From the NCBI GenBank assembly GCA_905215045.1, contig CAJMOO010000029.1, positions 1-22,606 on the forward strand: DNA of 22,606 nt, given 5' to 3'. The notes under the pieces are model-generated. The model did not search any database. It worked only from the letters and a program-made list of their open reading frames with translations, and was not told the DNA's origin. The translations under genes were made by a program, and so were the position numbers. Origin of the DNA: an uncultured bacterium. GTDB lineage: Bacteria > Bacillota_A > Clostridia > Lachnospirales > Lachnospiraceae. How positions within the stretch are numbered: the stretch's first letter is position 1; every line of letters begins with the position of its first letter. Positions 15,971-22,606 of the stretch are shown here, one piece after another.

Positions 15971-16774
15971 ATGGAACGACTGATCGTTTTAGGAACTGGA
16001 AATGCACAGGCAATTCATTGCTATAATACTTGTTATGCCATGCAAAAAGGTGAAGAATACTTCCTTGTCGATGCCGGCGGCGGAAATGGAATTCTATCTC
16101 AGCTTGACAAAGCTGGAATCCCTCTTGAAAGCATTCATAATATTTTTGTAACACATGCTCATAACGATCATATTTTAGGAATGGTCTGGATGATCCGTAT
16201 GATCGCTACTTCTATGAACAAGGGAACTTATGATGGTACTCTGACAATCTACTGTCATGAAGAACTGGTTCATACGATCAAAACACTGACAAAACTTACC
16301 GTTGGTAAGAAATTTTATAAGCATTTTGATGAACGTATTGTATTTCATGTCATTGCACATGGAGATACGATTCAGATTCTTGGAGATTCTTTTACATTCT
16401 TTGATATCGGCTCTACAAAAGAAAAACAGTTTGGTTTCACATCGGTTATGGAAAATGGATTAAGGGTATCCTTTCCTGGAGATGAACCTTATCGTGAATC
16501 TCTTTATGATTTTGTGAAAGATTCTGACTGGCTGCTTCATGAAGCATTTTGTGTGTATGGTGAGAGGGATATTTTTAAACCTTATGAAAAACACCATAGT
16601 ACGGTAAAAGATGCCTGTGAATTAGCAGAACATCTAAAGATTCCAAATCTGGTTCTATGGCATACAGAAGATAAAAATATGCTGCATCGTCAAGAAAAAT
16701 ATATGAAGGAAGGCAAGCAGTATTATACTGGAACACTTTATATACCTGAAGATCTGGATGTATTGAAATTGTAA
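15971..16774 (+). CDS. Metallo-beta-lactamase-fold hydrolase, RNase Z-like
   Basis: This 267-residue protein has the metallo-beta-lactamase fold with the binuclear zinc motif THAHNDH (H62, H64, D66, H67). Further ligands probably come from the GD of FPGDEPY and the late WHTED. The N-terminal LGTGNA and VDAGGGNG segments match the RNase Z/ElaC-like branch. The protein lacks the long flexible arm expected for a true tRNA 3' processing enzyme, so a general phosphodiesterase or other hydrolase is equally possible. AAAGGAG stands 6 bases before the ATG. It is transcribed alone, divergent from the LRR operon and convergent with the GDSL gene. Confidence 0.85.
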   Translation: MERLIVLGTGNAQAIHCYNTCYAMQKGEEYFLVDAGGGNGILSQLDKAGIPLESIHNIFVTHAHNDHILGMVWMIRMIATSMNKGTYDGTLTIYCHEELVHTIKTLTKLTVGKKFYKHFDERIVFHVIAHGDTIQILGDSFTFFDIGSTKEKQFGFTSVMENGLRVSFPGDEPYRESLYDFVKDSDWLLHEAFCVYGERDIFKPYEKHHSTVKDACELAEHLKIPNLVLWHTEDKNMLHRQEKYMKEGKQYYTGTLYIPEDLDVLKL

Positions 16775-16777
16775 TTT

Positions 16778-16800
16778 GGAAGGTTAATGATCAACCTTCC
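16778..16800. terminator. Stem-loop between convergent genes, weak terminator candidate
   Basis: GGAAGGTT (16778-16785) and AACCTTCC (16793-16800) pair around a 7-base loop. The right arm lies in the last codons of the GDSL gene. Neither strand has a T-run after the stem, so it may act as an mRNA end-protecting hairpin and not as a classic terminator. Confidence 0.4.
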
Positions 16801-17360
16801 ATCAAATGATAAATAATCGCAGCTACAACATCATAGGCATTTTCCTGCAAATGTATTCCGTCCACGGTATACTCTCTTGACAACTGCCCATCTTCTCCGA
16901 TCAATTTATCAAATACATCAACATATTCAAAGTTATCTTCTTTACACAATCTTTGTATTTCTGTATTGATCTTTTGAATCTCTTCATTGGATTTTCCTTC
17001 TGCCCAGGACGGCATCAATCCAATCCTTTTGGTATATGCCGGATACATAGATTCAATATAAATCTTTGTATCTGGCAATTGCTGCCGAATCCTTCGTGCA
17101 AGTCTGATCAATCGTTCTGCTAACACTCTTGCTCCTGGATACAATGACATCAGGAAATCATTTGCACCACCTTGCATGATAATGATATCTGGTTTATATG
17201 GAAATACGTCATAAGCCAGTCTTGCACCCATCTCTGCGATCGTATCCCCTGCAACTCCACTGTTAATGAACTGTGCATCTATATCTTTTAATTTTTCCAT
17301 TGGGAAATAGTCGGTCAGGGAATCCCCAAACATAACAATTGTTCTCTTCTTCTCTTCCAT
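16791..17360 (-). CDS. GDSL/SGNH-family esterase
   Basis: This 189-residue protein contains the SGNH hydrolase blocks in order: block I FGDSLTD with Ser14, block II SGVAGDT with Gly38, block III GGAND with Asn67, and block V DGIHL with Asp167 and His170. It has no signal peptide and is probably a cytoplasmic esterase or lipase of the lysophospholipase-like group. The ATG is 3 bases after the tyrosine phosphatase stop, with GGAG inside that gene, so translation is coupled. The pair lies downstream of the GTPase-Rae1 fusion in the same direction. The natural ester substrate is unknown. Confidence 0.9.
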   Translation of the reverse strand: MEEKKRTIVMFGDSLTDYFPMEKLKDIDAQFINSGVAGDTIAEMGARLAYDVFPYKPDIIIMQGGANDFLMSLYPGARVLAERLIRLARRIRQQLPDTKIYIESMYPAYTKRIGLMPSWAEGKSNEEIQKINTEIQRLCKEDNFEYVDVFDKLIGEDGQLSREYTVDGIHLQENAYDVVAAIIYHLMEG

Positions 17361-17363
17361 TGT

Positions 17364-18134
17364 CTACTCCAGTACTTTTTGTTTAAAATCCTCTTTTTGC
17401 TGCATGGAAATATTTAATCCCTTGATCATAAACTGATTAATAGAACCATATTCTTCTTTCATCGTTTTAAGTGCTGCATTTAAAAATTCTTCTTTTGCCA
17501 CAAAATAGCCCTCTATTTTTTCGATTTTTTCGCGATGCAATCCTGCTAAATGAAGTTTCTTTTTTAATTTTTCTACTCTTGTGATCGCAGCTTTATTGGT
17601 CTTTAGATAATCTTCCATCACGTCATCTTCAGACACATCAAGCAAAAATAAAATGGTTGCTGATAACAATCCACAACGGTCTTTTCCTTCTGTACAATGC
17701 CATAAAACCGCACCATTTTTTGTATTCATAATCTCTCTGACTGCTTGTGAGATCTGCTTTCTGCAAAATTCTTCTTTGATCATCATCTTATAAATATCTG
17801 ACATCTCTGGAAATTCTTCCATATGTAACATCTGTTTTCTTGTTTCCTGCTCCCGGCTGACTCCCACCATGCTTTCCATAAAAAATGGAATATTCTCATA
17901 AACAGCTCCCGCCACTTCCAGATCTGGCTCTTGTTCTACTTCCATTGGTGTTCTTAAATCCAGAATTTTCTGTAAATGATATTCTGTTTCCAGTAAAATC
18001 TTATCTTTCTGCGTAATCCTTGATAAACGGTTGCTGCGGATCAGCTGTTTATCTTTGATCACTGCACCTTCTGTCGTTTTTAATCCGCCAAGGTCTCTCG
18101 TATTATCTGCACCTTCCAGATAAATCTTCCCCAT
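17364..18134 (-). CDS. Protein-tyrosine/serine phosphatase (PTP family 3 type)
   Basis: This 256-residue protein has the phosphatase signature HCTEGKDRCG at 146-155, with catalytic Cys147 and Arg153 in the CX5R pattern. It also shows the N-terminal NTRDLGGLKT and a general-acid region typical of the bacterial Tyr-phosphatase family 3 (PF13350). These enzymes remove phosphate from protein tyrosine or from phosphoinositides; the substrate here is unknown. GGAGG precedes the ATG. It is 24 bases after the GTPase-Rae1 gene and 3 bases before the GDSL gene, so all three are probably one transcript. Confidence 0.9.
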   Translation of the reverse strand: MGKIYLEGADNTRDLGGLKTTEGAVIKDKQLIRSNRLSRITQKDKILLETEYHLQKILDLRTPMEVEQEPDLEVAGAVYENIPFFMESMVGVSREQETRKQMLHMEEFPEMSDIYKMMIKEEFCRKQISQAVREIMNTKNGAVLWHCTEGKDRCGLLSATILFLLDVSEDDVMEDYLKTNKAAITRVEKLKKKLHLAGLHREKIEKIEGYFVAKEEFLNAALKTMKEEYGSINQFMIKGLNISMQQKEDFKQKVLE

Positions 18135-18158
18135 GTTACCGCCTCCATTTTTGTATGA

Positions 18159-20801
18159 TCAGTTTTCCTTCTCTGGCTGTTCTTTCTCCAAGGATATTCC
18201 ATCCATCATATAAGTTTTCTCATTTTTCTGATTCTCCAGATATTCTGTTCTGATCTGTGCTTTTGCTTCTTCATAGTCTCTCTTTAATTCTCTTGCAGAA
18301 AGCAGACGGCAGCCTTGTCCGCGGATAATGATCTGTTCCAATCCATCGGATGTTGCAACTGTTACATCGTATTTTCGTCCATGGGTATGGGCAAATTTTT
18401 CAATATACTGATCTGCTGTTTCTGCTTCTTTTGTGTAGACTACATGAATATTCATGTAATCTGTGATCTCTGTTTCATGTCCTTTCACACGATATGCATC
18501 AAACACAACAATCAGCTCCATGCCCTTCATTCCCTGATAATTACTCATCTCATCAAGTAATTTTCCTCTGGCTGCATCTACATTCGTATCTAATAATTCC
18601 TTCAGATCATCCCATGCGTAAATGATATTATATCCATCAACCAGCAGGTATTTCTTGGACATATCTCTTTTTACCGATGATTTTTCTGCAGATGTATGAT
18701 AATCCTGTACAAGCCTTGCTGTTTTCTTCTTCTTCCATTTACTTTTATTATGCTGGTTTGCATAAAATGTTTGTTCAAGAATCCGATCGATTTCCTCTGT
18801 ATCAATTGATTCTTCTTCAATATAAGCCCTTCGCTGTGTCAGTTCATCAAATTCCTCTTCCTCGATTTCTTTCGCAAGAACGCTCTCTAAATGCATATGT
18901 TCTGGTACCTCATTCCATGCGACATTATACCCGGCTCCATGGGAACAGAAAACAGATCCACATGGATTTTCAAGATCTCTATCTGGATCATATCCACTGG
19001 CTTCTATGATTTCTTCTTCATTATGGCAGATATCATATCCATTTAAGGTTGTAAATAATCTTCCCATACCTTTGGAATATGCTAATACTTCTTTTTGGTA
19101 TCCTTGCATCGTAGAAACTGGTGCTATTCCTTGAAGCACTGACATCTCTCCTGCAGTATCTGGTGTATCAAACGTACCTTGCATCTTTTCAATATCTGTC
19201 ATAGCTCTTCCGATCATCTGCTGTGGAACTTCCAGCCGGAACTTATAATATGGCTCTAATAAAACACTCTGTGCCATACGAAGCCCCTGTCTTACTGCAC
19301 GGTATGTCGCCTGACGGAAATCTCCACCTTCTGTATGCTTCTGATGTGCCCGTCCTGCTGCCAGCGTGATCTTGATATCTGTGATCGGTGCTCCTGTTAA
19401 AACCCCTCTATGATCTCTTTCTAATAAATGTGTTATGATCAGTCTCTGCCAATTCTTATCCAATACATCTTCGCTGCACTGTGTGTCCATAACAACTCCA
19501 CTTCCCCTCTCCAGCGGTTCCATCAACAAATGTACTTCTGCATAATGTCTTAACGGTTCAAAATGCCCAACACCTTCTACAACATCTGCTATCGTCTCTT
19601 TGTATACAATATTGCCCTGTCCAAATTCCACATCTACATCAAAGCGTTCTTTGATCAGACTCTTTAGGATCTCCAATTGAACCTCTCCCATGATCTGCAC
19701 CTGAATCTCTTGTAATTCTTCATTCCAGATGATGTGAAGTTCTGGTTCTTCTTCTTCCAGCTGACGAAGTTTTGGAAGTATCACACTTGCACTTGTCTCT
19801 TCTGGCAATATCATCTGGTAAGTAAGTACTGGCTCTAACACAGGTTCATATCCGCCCTGCTCTGCTCCAAGACACTGCCCAGGTATCGTATCTGAAAGTC
19901 CTGTAACCGCACAGATTCTTCCTGCCTGCAGTTCATTTACTGTCTCATACTTTTCTCCCGAATAGATACGGATCTGATTGATCTTTTCATCACTTTCTGT
20001 AATAACTGTTTTTACCTTTAAATTTCCACCTGTTACTTTCAAATGTGTCAGACGATTTCCACTTTCATCTCTTGTGATCTTAAATATACGTGCACCAAAT
20101 TCCTCTGGATATTCTCTTTCTTCTGTATAAAATGCAAAATCACCCAGAAATTCATTGACTCCTTGAAGTTTTAACGCTGATCCAAAAAAGCATGGGAAAA
20201 TCTTACGTTCTGCGATCATTTCCCGGATCTTGGATTCCGTGATCTCACCTGATTCCAGATAATGATCCAGTAACGCCTCATCTTCCATAGCGATCATCTC
20301 ATAAAACTCATCACTACCCTTTTCTCCAAAATCAATACATCCGCTGCTTAAACGTTCCTGTAATTCTTTCAATAATTGATCTTTTTGTGTTCCGTCCTGA
20401 TCCATCTTGTTAATAAATAAAAATGTTGGGATCTTATATCTCTCAAGCAGGCTCCATAATGTCAAAGTATGGCCCTGCACACCATCTGCTCCGCTGATCA
20501 CAAGAACCGCATAATCAAGCACTTGCAGGGTTCTTTCCATCTCCGCAGAAAAATCCACATGTCCTGGTGTGTCAAGCAAAGTAAGATCCATCTCATTCAT
20601 TGAAACCTCTGCCTGCTTGGAAAAAATGGTAATTCCTCTGGACCGTTCTAGTTCATAAGTATCTAAAAATGCATCTCCATTATCCACACGTCCGATTTTT
20701 CTCAAATTCCCTGCAGTATATAAAATTGCCTCTGATAGTGTTGTCTTCCCGGCATCCACATGAGCCAGAATACCAGTTACTATGTGCTTTTTATTCTTCA
20801 T
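18159..20801 (-). CDS. TetM/EF-G-like translational GTPase fused to a Rae1/YacP nuclease domain
   Basis: This 880-residue protein joins two ribosome-related modules. Residues 1 to about 660 are an EF-G/TetM-like GTPase with G1 AHVDAGKT (13-20), G2 RGIT (55-58), G3 DTPGH (77-81), G4 NKMD (131-134) and G5 GSAL (207-210). Domains II-V follow, including MGEVQLEIL near 371 and LLEPYYKF near 514. Residues about 717-850 match the Rae1/YacP (NYN, PIN-like) nuclease: LLVDGYNIIYAW (719-730), VVFDAY (765-770), ETADQYIEKFA (794-804) and VATSDG with GQG and SARELKRDYEEA after it. Candidate acidic catalytic residues are D722, D768, D797 and D819. Tet(M) itself has about 640 residues and no such tail, and its A-site loop YSPVST is absent. 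A Lys-rich linker (685-695) separates the modules. It is the first gene of an operon with the phosphatase and GDSL genes. Confidence 0.9.
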   Translation of the reverse strand: MKNKKHIVTGILAHVDAGKTTLSEAILYTAGNLRKIGRVDNGDAFLDTYELERSRGITIFSKQAEVSMNEMDLTLLDTPGHVDFSAEMERTLQVLDYAVLVISGADGVQGHTLTLWSLLERYKIPTFLFINKMDQDGTQKDQLLKELQERLSSGCIDFGEKGSDEFYEMIAMEDEALLDHYLESGEITESKIREMIAERKIFPCFFGSALKLQGVNEFLGDFAFYTEEREYPEEFGARIFKITRDESGNRLTHLKVTGGNLKVKTVITESDEKINQIRIYSGEKYETVNELQAGRICAVTGLSDTIPGQCLGAEQGGYEPVLEPVLTYQMILPEETSASVILPKLRQLEEEEPELHIIWNEELQEIQVQIMGEVQLEILKSLIKERFDVDVEFGQGNIVYKETIADVVEGVGHFEPLRHYAEVHLLMEPLERGSGVVMDTQCSEDVLDKNWQRLIITHLLERDHRGVLTGAPITDIKITLAAGRAHQKHTEGGDFRQATYRAVRQGLRMAQSVLLEPYYKFRLEVPQQMIGRAMTDIEKMQGTFDTPDTAGEMSVLQGIAPVSTMQGYQKEVLAYSKGMGRLFTTLNGYDICHNEEEIIEASGYDPDRDLENPCGSVFCSHGAGYNVAWNEVPEHMHLESVLAKEIEEEEFDELTQRRAYIEEESIDTEEIDRILEQTFYANQHNKSKWKKKKTARLVQDYHTSAEKSSVKRDMSKKYLLVDGYNIIYAWDDLKELLDTNVDAARGKLLDEMSNYQGMKGMELIVVFDAYRVKGHETEITDYMNIHVVYTKEAETADQYIEKFAHTHGRKYDVTVATSDGLEQIIIRGQGCRLLSARELKRDYEEAKAQIRTEYLENQKNEKTYMMDGISLEKEQPEKEN

Positions 20802-20838
20802 AAATTTCTTTTTCCTTTTTTCGTATTCACTGTAAATA

Positions 20839-20868
20839 AGTATAACACATATCCTGTTTTCATGTTAA
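20839..20868 (-). promoter_or_regulatory. Promoter of the GTPase-Rae1 operon
   Basis: On the minus strand TTAACA (20868-20863) and TATACT (20844-20839) are 18 bases apart, each matching consensus at 5 of 6 positions, about 40 bases upstream of the start codon. No attenuator or leader peptide of the tet(M) type is seen in the short leader. Confidence 0.65.
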
Positions 20869-20890
20869 CCGAATGCATCCATAAGATTAT

Positions 20891-20918
20891 TTGACAAATT
20901 TTTCTTCTATGTTATAAT
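20891..20918 (+). promoter_or_regulatory. Upstream promoter P1 of the methyltransferase gene
   Basis: TTGACA (20891-20896) and TATAAT (20913-20918) are both consensus, with a 16-base spacer. The predicted transcript would run through the palindrome at 20945-20963 before the gene. Confidence 0.65.
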
Positions 20919-20944
20919 CAAAAATTAGTGCTCTTCTTTCCATG

Positions 20945-20963
20945 TATACCAGAATCTGGTATA
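20945..20963. promoter_or_regulatory. Perfect 9-bp-arm palindrome over a second -10 box
   Basis: TATACCAGAATCTGGTATA is a perfect inverted repeat with a single-base centre. Its right end overlaps TATAAT at 20960-20965, which with TTTCCA at 20937-20942 could be a second promoter (P2). It is a likely repressor site for the methyltransferase gene; the regulator is unknown. Confidence 0.6.
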
Positions 20964-21020
20964 ATGTAAGTTAATAAAGAGACGGCATACAAACCACAAG
21001 GCATACGAAAGGAGTTTCTT

Positions 21021-21551
21021 ATGAGAGATGCTTTACGGGATGAAATGATCAAGAAAATATGCGTCAGAGATACAGATAATATATTAGATGTCGGTTGCGG
21101 TGATGGTACCTTTTTACATGAACTGACACGCTGGAAGGATGTTGAAGGATATGGTATCGATGAATCTGAGGATAAGATTCTTATCGCAAAGCAAACTTGG
21201 CCAGAACTTCATTTTGAGACAGGTTACAGTGATTTTCTTTCTTTTGATGATAACAGCTTTCGTGTGATCACTGTATGTGACGATTTCCACACATTTAAAG
21301 ATCCACAGAAGTTTGTTAATGAAGCATTTCGTGTCTTAGTTCCTGGCGGAAGACTTTATGTTGGAGAATCTGCCCTTCCTGAGGCATTGCGAATTGTTTC
21401 TAATATTCCATCCTATCTGACTTCTGGTGATGATCGCAGACATTCTACTTATGAGACTTTAGAATATTTTAAGAATGCAGGGCTTACCAAATTCCGTGTA
21501 TATAAGAAGAAACGTCTACTTCTTATCTCTGCAAAGAAACCATTAGAATAA
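21021..21551 (+). CDS. Class I SAM-dependent methyltransferase
   Basis: This 176-residue protein has the class I methyltransferase fold. Motif I ILDVGCGDG is at 21-29 and an acidic motif II follows near GYGIDES. Motif IV is around ITVCDDFHTF, and motif VI is FRVLVPGGRLYVGES. The pattern is that of UbiE/Methyltransf_11 enzymes that modify small molecules or lipids, but the substrate is not predictable. AAAGGAG precedes the ATG by 7 bases. It is a single-gene unit with its own promoters and a strong terminator at 21569-21604. Confidence 0.88.
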   Translation: MRDALRDEMIKKICVRDTDNILDVGCGDGTFLHELTRWKDVEGYGIDESEDKILIAKQTWPELHFETGYSDFLSFDDNSFRVITVCDDFHTFKDPQKFVNEAFRVLVPGGRLYVGESALPEALRIVSNIPSYLTSGDDRRHSTYETLEYFKNAGLTKFRVYKKKRLLLISAKKPLE

Positions 21552-21568
21552 ATTCCAGAACTTAAAAT

Positions 21569-21604
21569 GGAGCTGATACGATCTGTATCAGCTCCGTTTT
21601 TCTT
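21569..21604 (+). terminator. Rho-independent terminator of the methyltransferase gene
   Basis: GGAGCTGATAC (21569-21579) pairs perfectly with GTATCAGCTCC (21585-21595) around a 5-base loop and is followed by GTTTTTCTT. On the minus strand the same stem is followed by ATTTTAAG, so it may also stop the convergent spoIIR transcript. Confidence 0.92.
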
Positions 21605-22199
21605 ATACTTTAAACAACCATCCAAGATATTTATCTTTTGTTATTTTTCTGATCGTTTTTTTCCCTAAAAGTTTCTCCATCTTTTTTCTTGCTGTATTGT
21701 TGATCCTTACCTTGTCATCTTTTGTTACGCATAGATCCGGGAACATGACACACCACCAGTTGTGCCCTTTTGCTGCTCCCAGATCGATTCTTACTGCATC
21801 GTAAATACCTTCTGGAAATGTATATTGGCCATAGTTTTTCTCTGGAAATTTTTCTTGTACAAAATGTACGTTTACCTTTTGTTTCACTCCCTCTTTCTTT
21901 AATATTTCCTGTGCTGTATTTTTTATTCTGTTTTTTTGCATTTTTAAGATTTTAAATGCTTCTTCCTTCGTTTTTGCTTCACTCAATTCTGGACTGATCT
22001 GATCGATCACGGCATCTCTTACTTTCAATTTATATGTCTGATCCATCCTGCTGTTACTATTAGCTCTCACATGAAACCGAATCAGATTGCTTTTCAGATT
22101 TTGCTGTATTATGTTATTGGATTTTCTTTGTCCTGCCACAAAAATCATACATGCTATGGCCAGAAACAGAATCCCTTTGATCATGTTTTTTCTACTCAT
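21603..22199 (-). CDS. spoIIR: Stage II sporulation protein R
   Basis: SpoIIR is made in the forespore and signals across the septum to trigger processing of pro-sigma-E in the mother cell. The protein has one N-terminal membrane segment or signal (GILFLAIACMIFVAG), then the family core: LIRFHVRANSNSRMDQTYKLKVRDAV, the FPEGIYDAVRIDLGAAKGHNWWCVMFPDLC block, and a C-terminal helical part. With ATG at 22199 it has 198 residues, a normal length. The frame is open to a TTG at 22238, but that codon directly abuts AGAGG, so it is unlikely. AGGA lies 12 bases before 22199, so the start is moderately certain. It converges on the methyltransferase gene and shows that the organism can sporulate. Confidence 0.93.
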   Translation of the reverse strand: MSRKNMIKGILFLAIACMIFVAGQRKSNNIIQQNLKSNLIRFHVRANSNSRMDQTYKLKVRDAVIDQISPELSEAKTKEEAFKILKMQKNRIKNTAQEILKKEGVKQKVNVHFVQEKFPEKNYGQYTFPEGIYDAVRIDLGAAKGHNWWCVMFPDLCVTKDDKVRINNTARKKMEKLLGKKTIRKITKDKYLGWLFKV

Positions 22200-22339
22200 A
22201 TTCAGAGGATGTCCTGTTTTTTTGCTTTTTATACACAACCTCTTTCTAATTGTCTGAAAATTTATACAATATCAATAACATTTTCTTAAAATTCAGGGTT
22301 GACGAATCTGACCAGTTATAGTAACCTAATATCCATGAG

Positions 22340-22410
22340 GTCATATGACTGACGGAGCACGTGGAATCAACCACATGGGAGTATGATCATTAATCGCCGG
22401 CCGTCTGGGC
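22340..22410 (+). ncRNA. ZTP (pfl) riboswitch aptamer
   Basis: The sequence shows the pfl-motif layout. P1 pairs GTCATA (22340-22345) with TATGAT (22382-22387), with one G-T pair. P2 is GTGG-AATCAA-CCAC (22361-22374), then TGGGAG, and the conserved 3' element CCGTCTGGGC is at 22401-22410. The pseudoknot GACGG (22351-22355) with CCGTC (22401-22405) is exactly complementary. ZTP riboswitches bind ZMP/ZTP, signals of folate and one-carbon shortage, and usually precede purine or folate genes. No target gene lies in the window. The promoter is not clear: TTGACG at 22299-22304 lacks a good -10. Confidence 0.85.
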
Positions 22411-22438
22411 AATCTTGTCTGGACGTGCGGCGTTTTTT
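22395..22438 (+). terminator. Riboswitch expression platform: terminator overlapping the aptamer
   Basis: CGCCG (22395-22399) pairs with CGGCG (22428-22432), and CGTC (22402-22405) pairs with GACG (22422-22425), across a small internal loop, followed by TTTTTT at 22433-22438. The CGTC arm is the same segment needed for the aptamer pseudoknot, so ligand binding should prevent the terminator and switch transcription on. Confidence 0.85.
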
Positions 22439-22553
22439 AGTTTGTTACTACATTTTTGACAGAAAAAATATCTGTCAGCCCTAAAAAATCACTCAATTTT
22501 TCTCTTTTTAAATTTTTCACTTGGCACGCTCCACTGTCCAGATTTTTACTAAA

Positions 22554-22606
22554 ATCGAGTAGGAGGGAGTGATTAACTCCCGTCCTCTCACACCACCGTG
22601 CATACC
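22554..22606 (-). mobile_element. 3' end of a group II intron (domains V tail and VI), partial
   Basis: Read on the minus strand, the window edge begins GGTATGCACGGTGGTGTGAG, resembling the distal strand of domain V. It continues through GAGGACGGGAG, and a domain VI hairpin (GGGAGT / ACTCCC, 22565-22581) precedes the intron end CCTACTCGAT at 22554. This arrangement is familiar from bacterial group II introns after their reverse transcriptase gene. The ORF and the 5' end lie beyond the window. From 22441 to 22553 I see no gene, only a short TGACAGA/TCTGTCA hairpin at 22457-22477. Confidence 0.75.

Noticed and set aside
18159..20801. Annotation as a tetracycline resistance gene
   Set aside because: The GTPase part is related to Tet(M), but the YSPVST loop is missing and a nuclease domain is attached, so resistance is not supported.
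22200..22238. TTG start at 22238 for SpoIIR
   Set aside because: The AGAGG directly touches the TTG with no spacer, and the extra residues are not part of the family core.
22457..22477. Hairpin TGACAGA/TCTGTCA as a terminator
   Set aside because: The stem is 7 AT-rich pairs and no T-run follows on either strand.
22395..22606. Group IIC intron inserted after the riboswitch terminator
   Set aside because: Group IIC introns follow terminators in the same orientation. Here the intron is on the opposite strand and its 5' exon is outside the window, so the insertion site cannot be judged.
1..22606. tRNA, rRNA or CRISPR array
   Set aside because: I looked for repeat-spacer patterns and tRNA-like cloverleaf ends and saw none.

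Overview
The window looks like chromosomal DNA from a low-GC, spore-forming member of the Clostridia, most likely Lachnospiraceae. The support is an AT-rich composition, strong AAGGAG-type ribosome binding sites, the sporulation gene spoIIR, a MarR-MATE pair and clostridial-style small proteins. I cannot name a species from sequence alone.

Layout. (1) 126-6358, minus strand: a three-gene SMC-like complex of the Wadjet/MksBEF type (jetA, jetB, jetC) followed by an EamA-type exporter. No JetD nuclease gene is present. (2) 6359-8339, plus strand: a divergent marR-MATE efflux operon. Its promoter has consensus -35 and -10 hexamers with one operator in the spacer and a second downstream. (3) 8340-10645: a small accessory patch. 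It holds a perfect 30-bp inverted repeat, a membrane-anchored Xre regulator, a MNT/HepT toxin-antitoxin pair whose antitoxin carries an HTH domain, the remnant of an AAA-ATPase-like gene, and a short cysteine-cluster protein. (4) 10646-12013, plus: a second MATE transporter. (5) 12024-15802, minus: a compact operon of a leucine-rich-repeat protein, a zincin-like/vWA protein and a MoxR AAA+ ATPase. (6) 15971-16774, plus: a metallo-beta-lactamase-fold hydrolase. (7) 16791-20801, minus: an operon encoding an 880-residue EF-G/TetM-like GTPase fused to a Rae1/YacP-type nuclease, a tyrosine phosphatase and a GDSL esterase. (8) 21021-21551, plus: a SAM methyltransferase with a strong terminator. (9) 21603-22199, minus: spoIIR. 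(10) 22340-22438, plus: a ZTP (pfl) riboswitch with an overlapping terminator, followed by the 3' end of a minus-strand group II intron running off the window.

The strongest candidate for something poorly described is the GTPase-Rae1 fusion at 18159-20801. Its N-terminal part resembles ribosomal protection proteins but lacks their A-site loop. Its C-terminal part resembles an mRNA endonuclease known to work in the ribosomal A site. Together they suggest a self-contained factor that delivers a nuclease to ribosomes. Second in interest are the condensin-like locus without its nuclease, the LRR-vWA-MoxR operon, and the riboswitch separated from any target gene by a group II intron.
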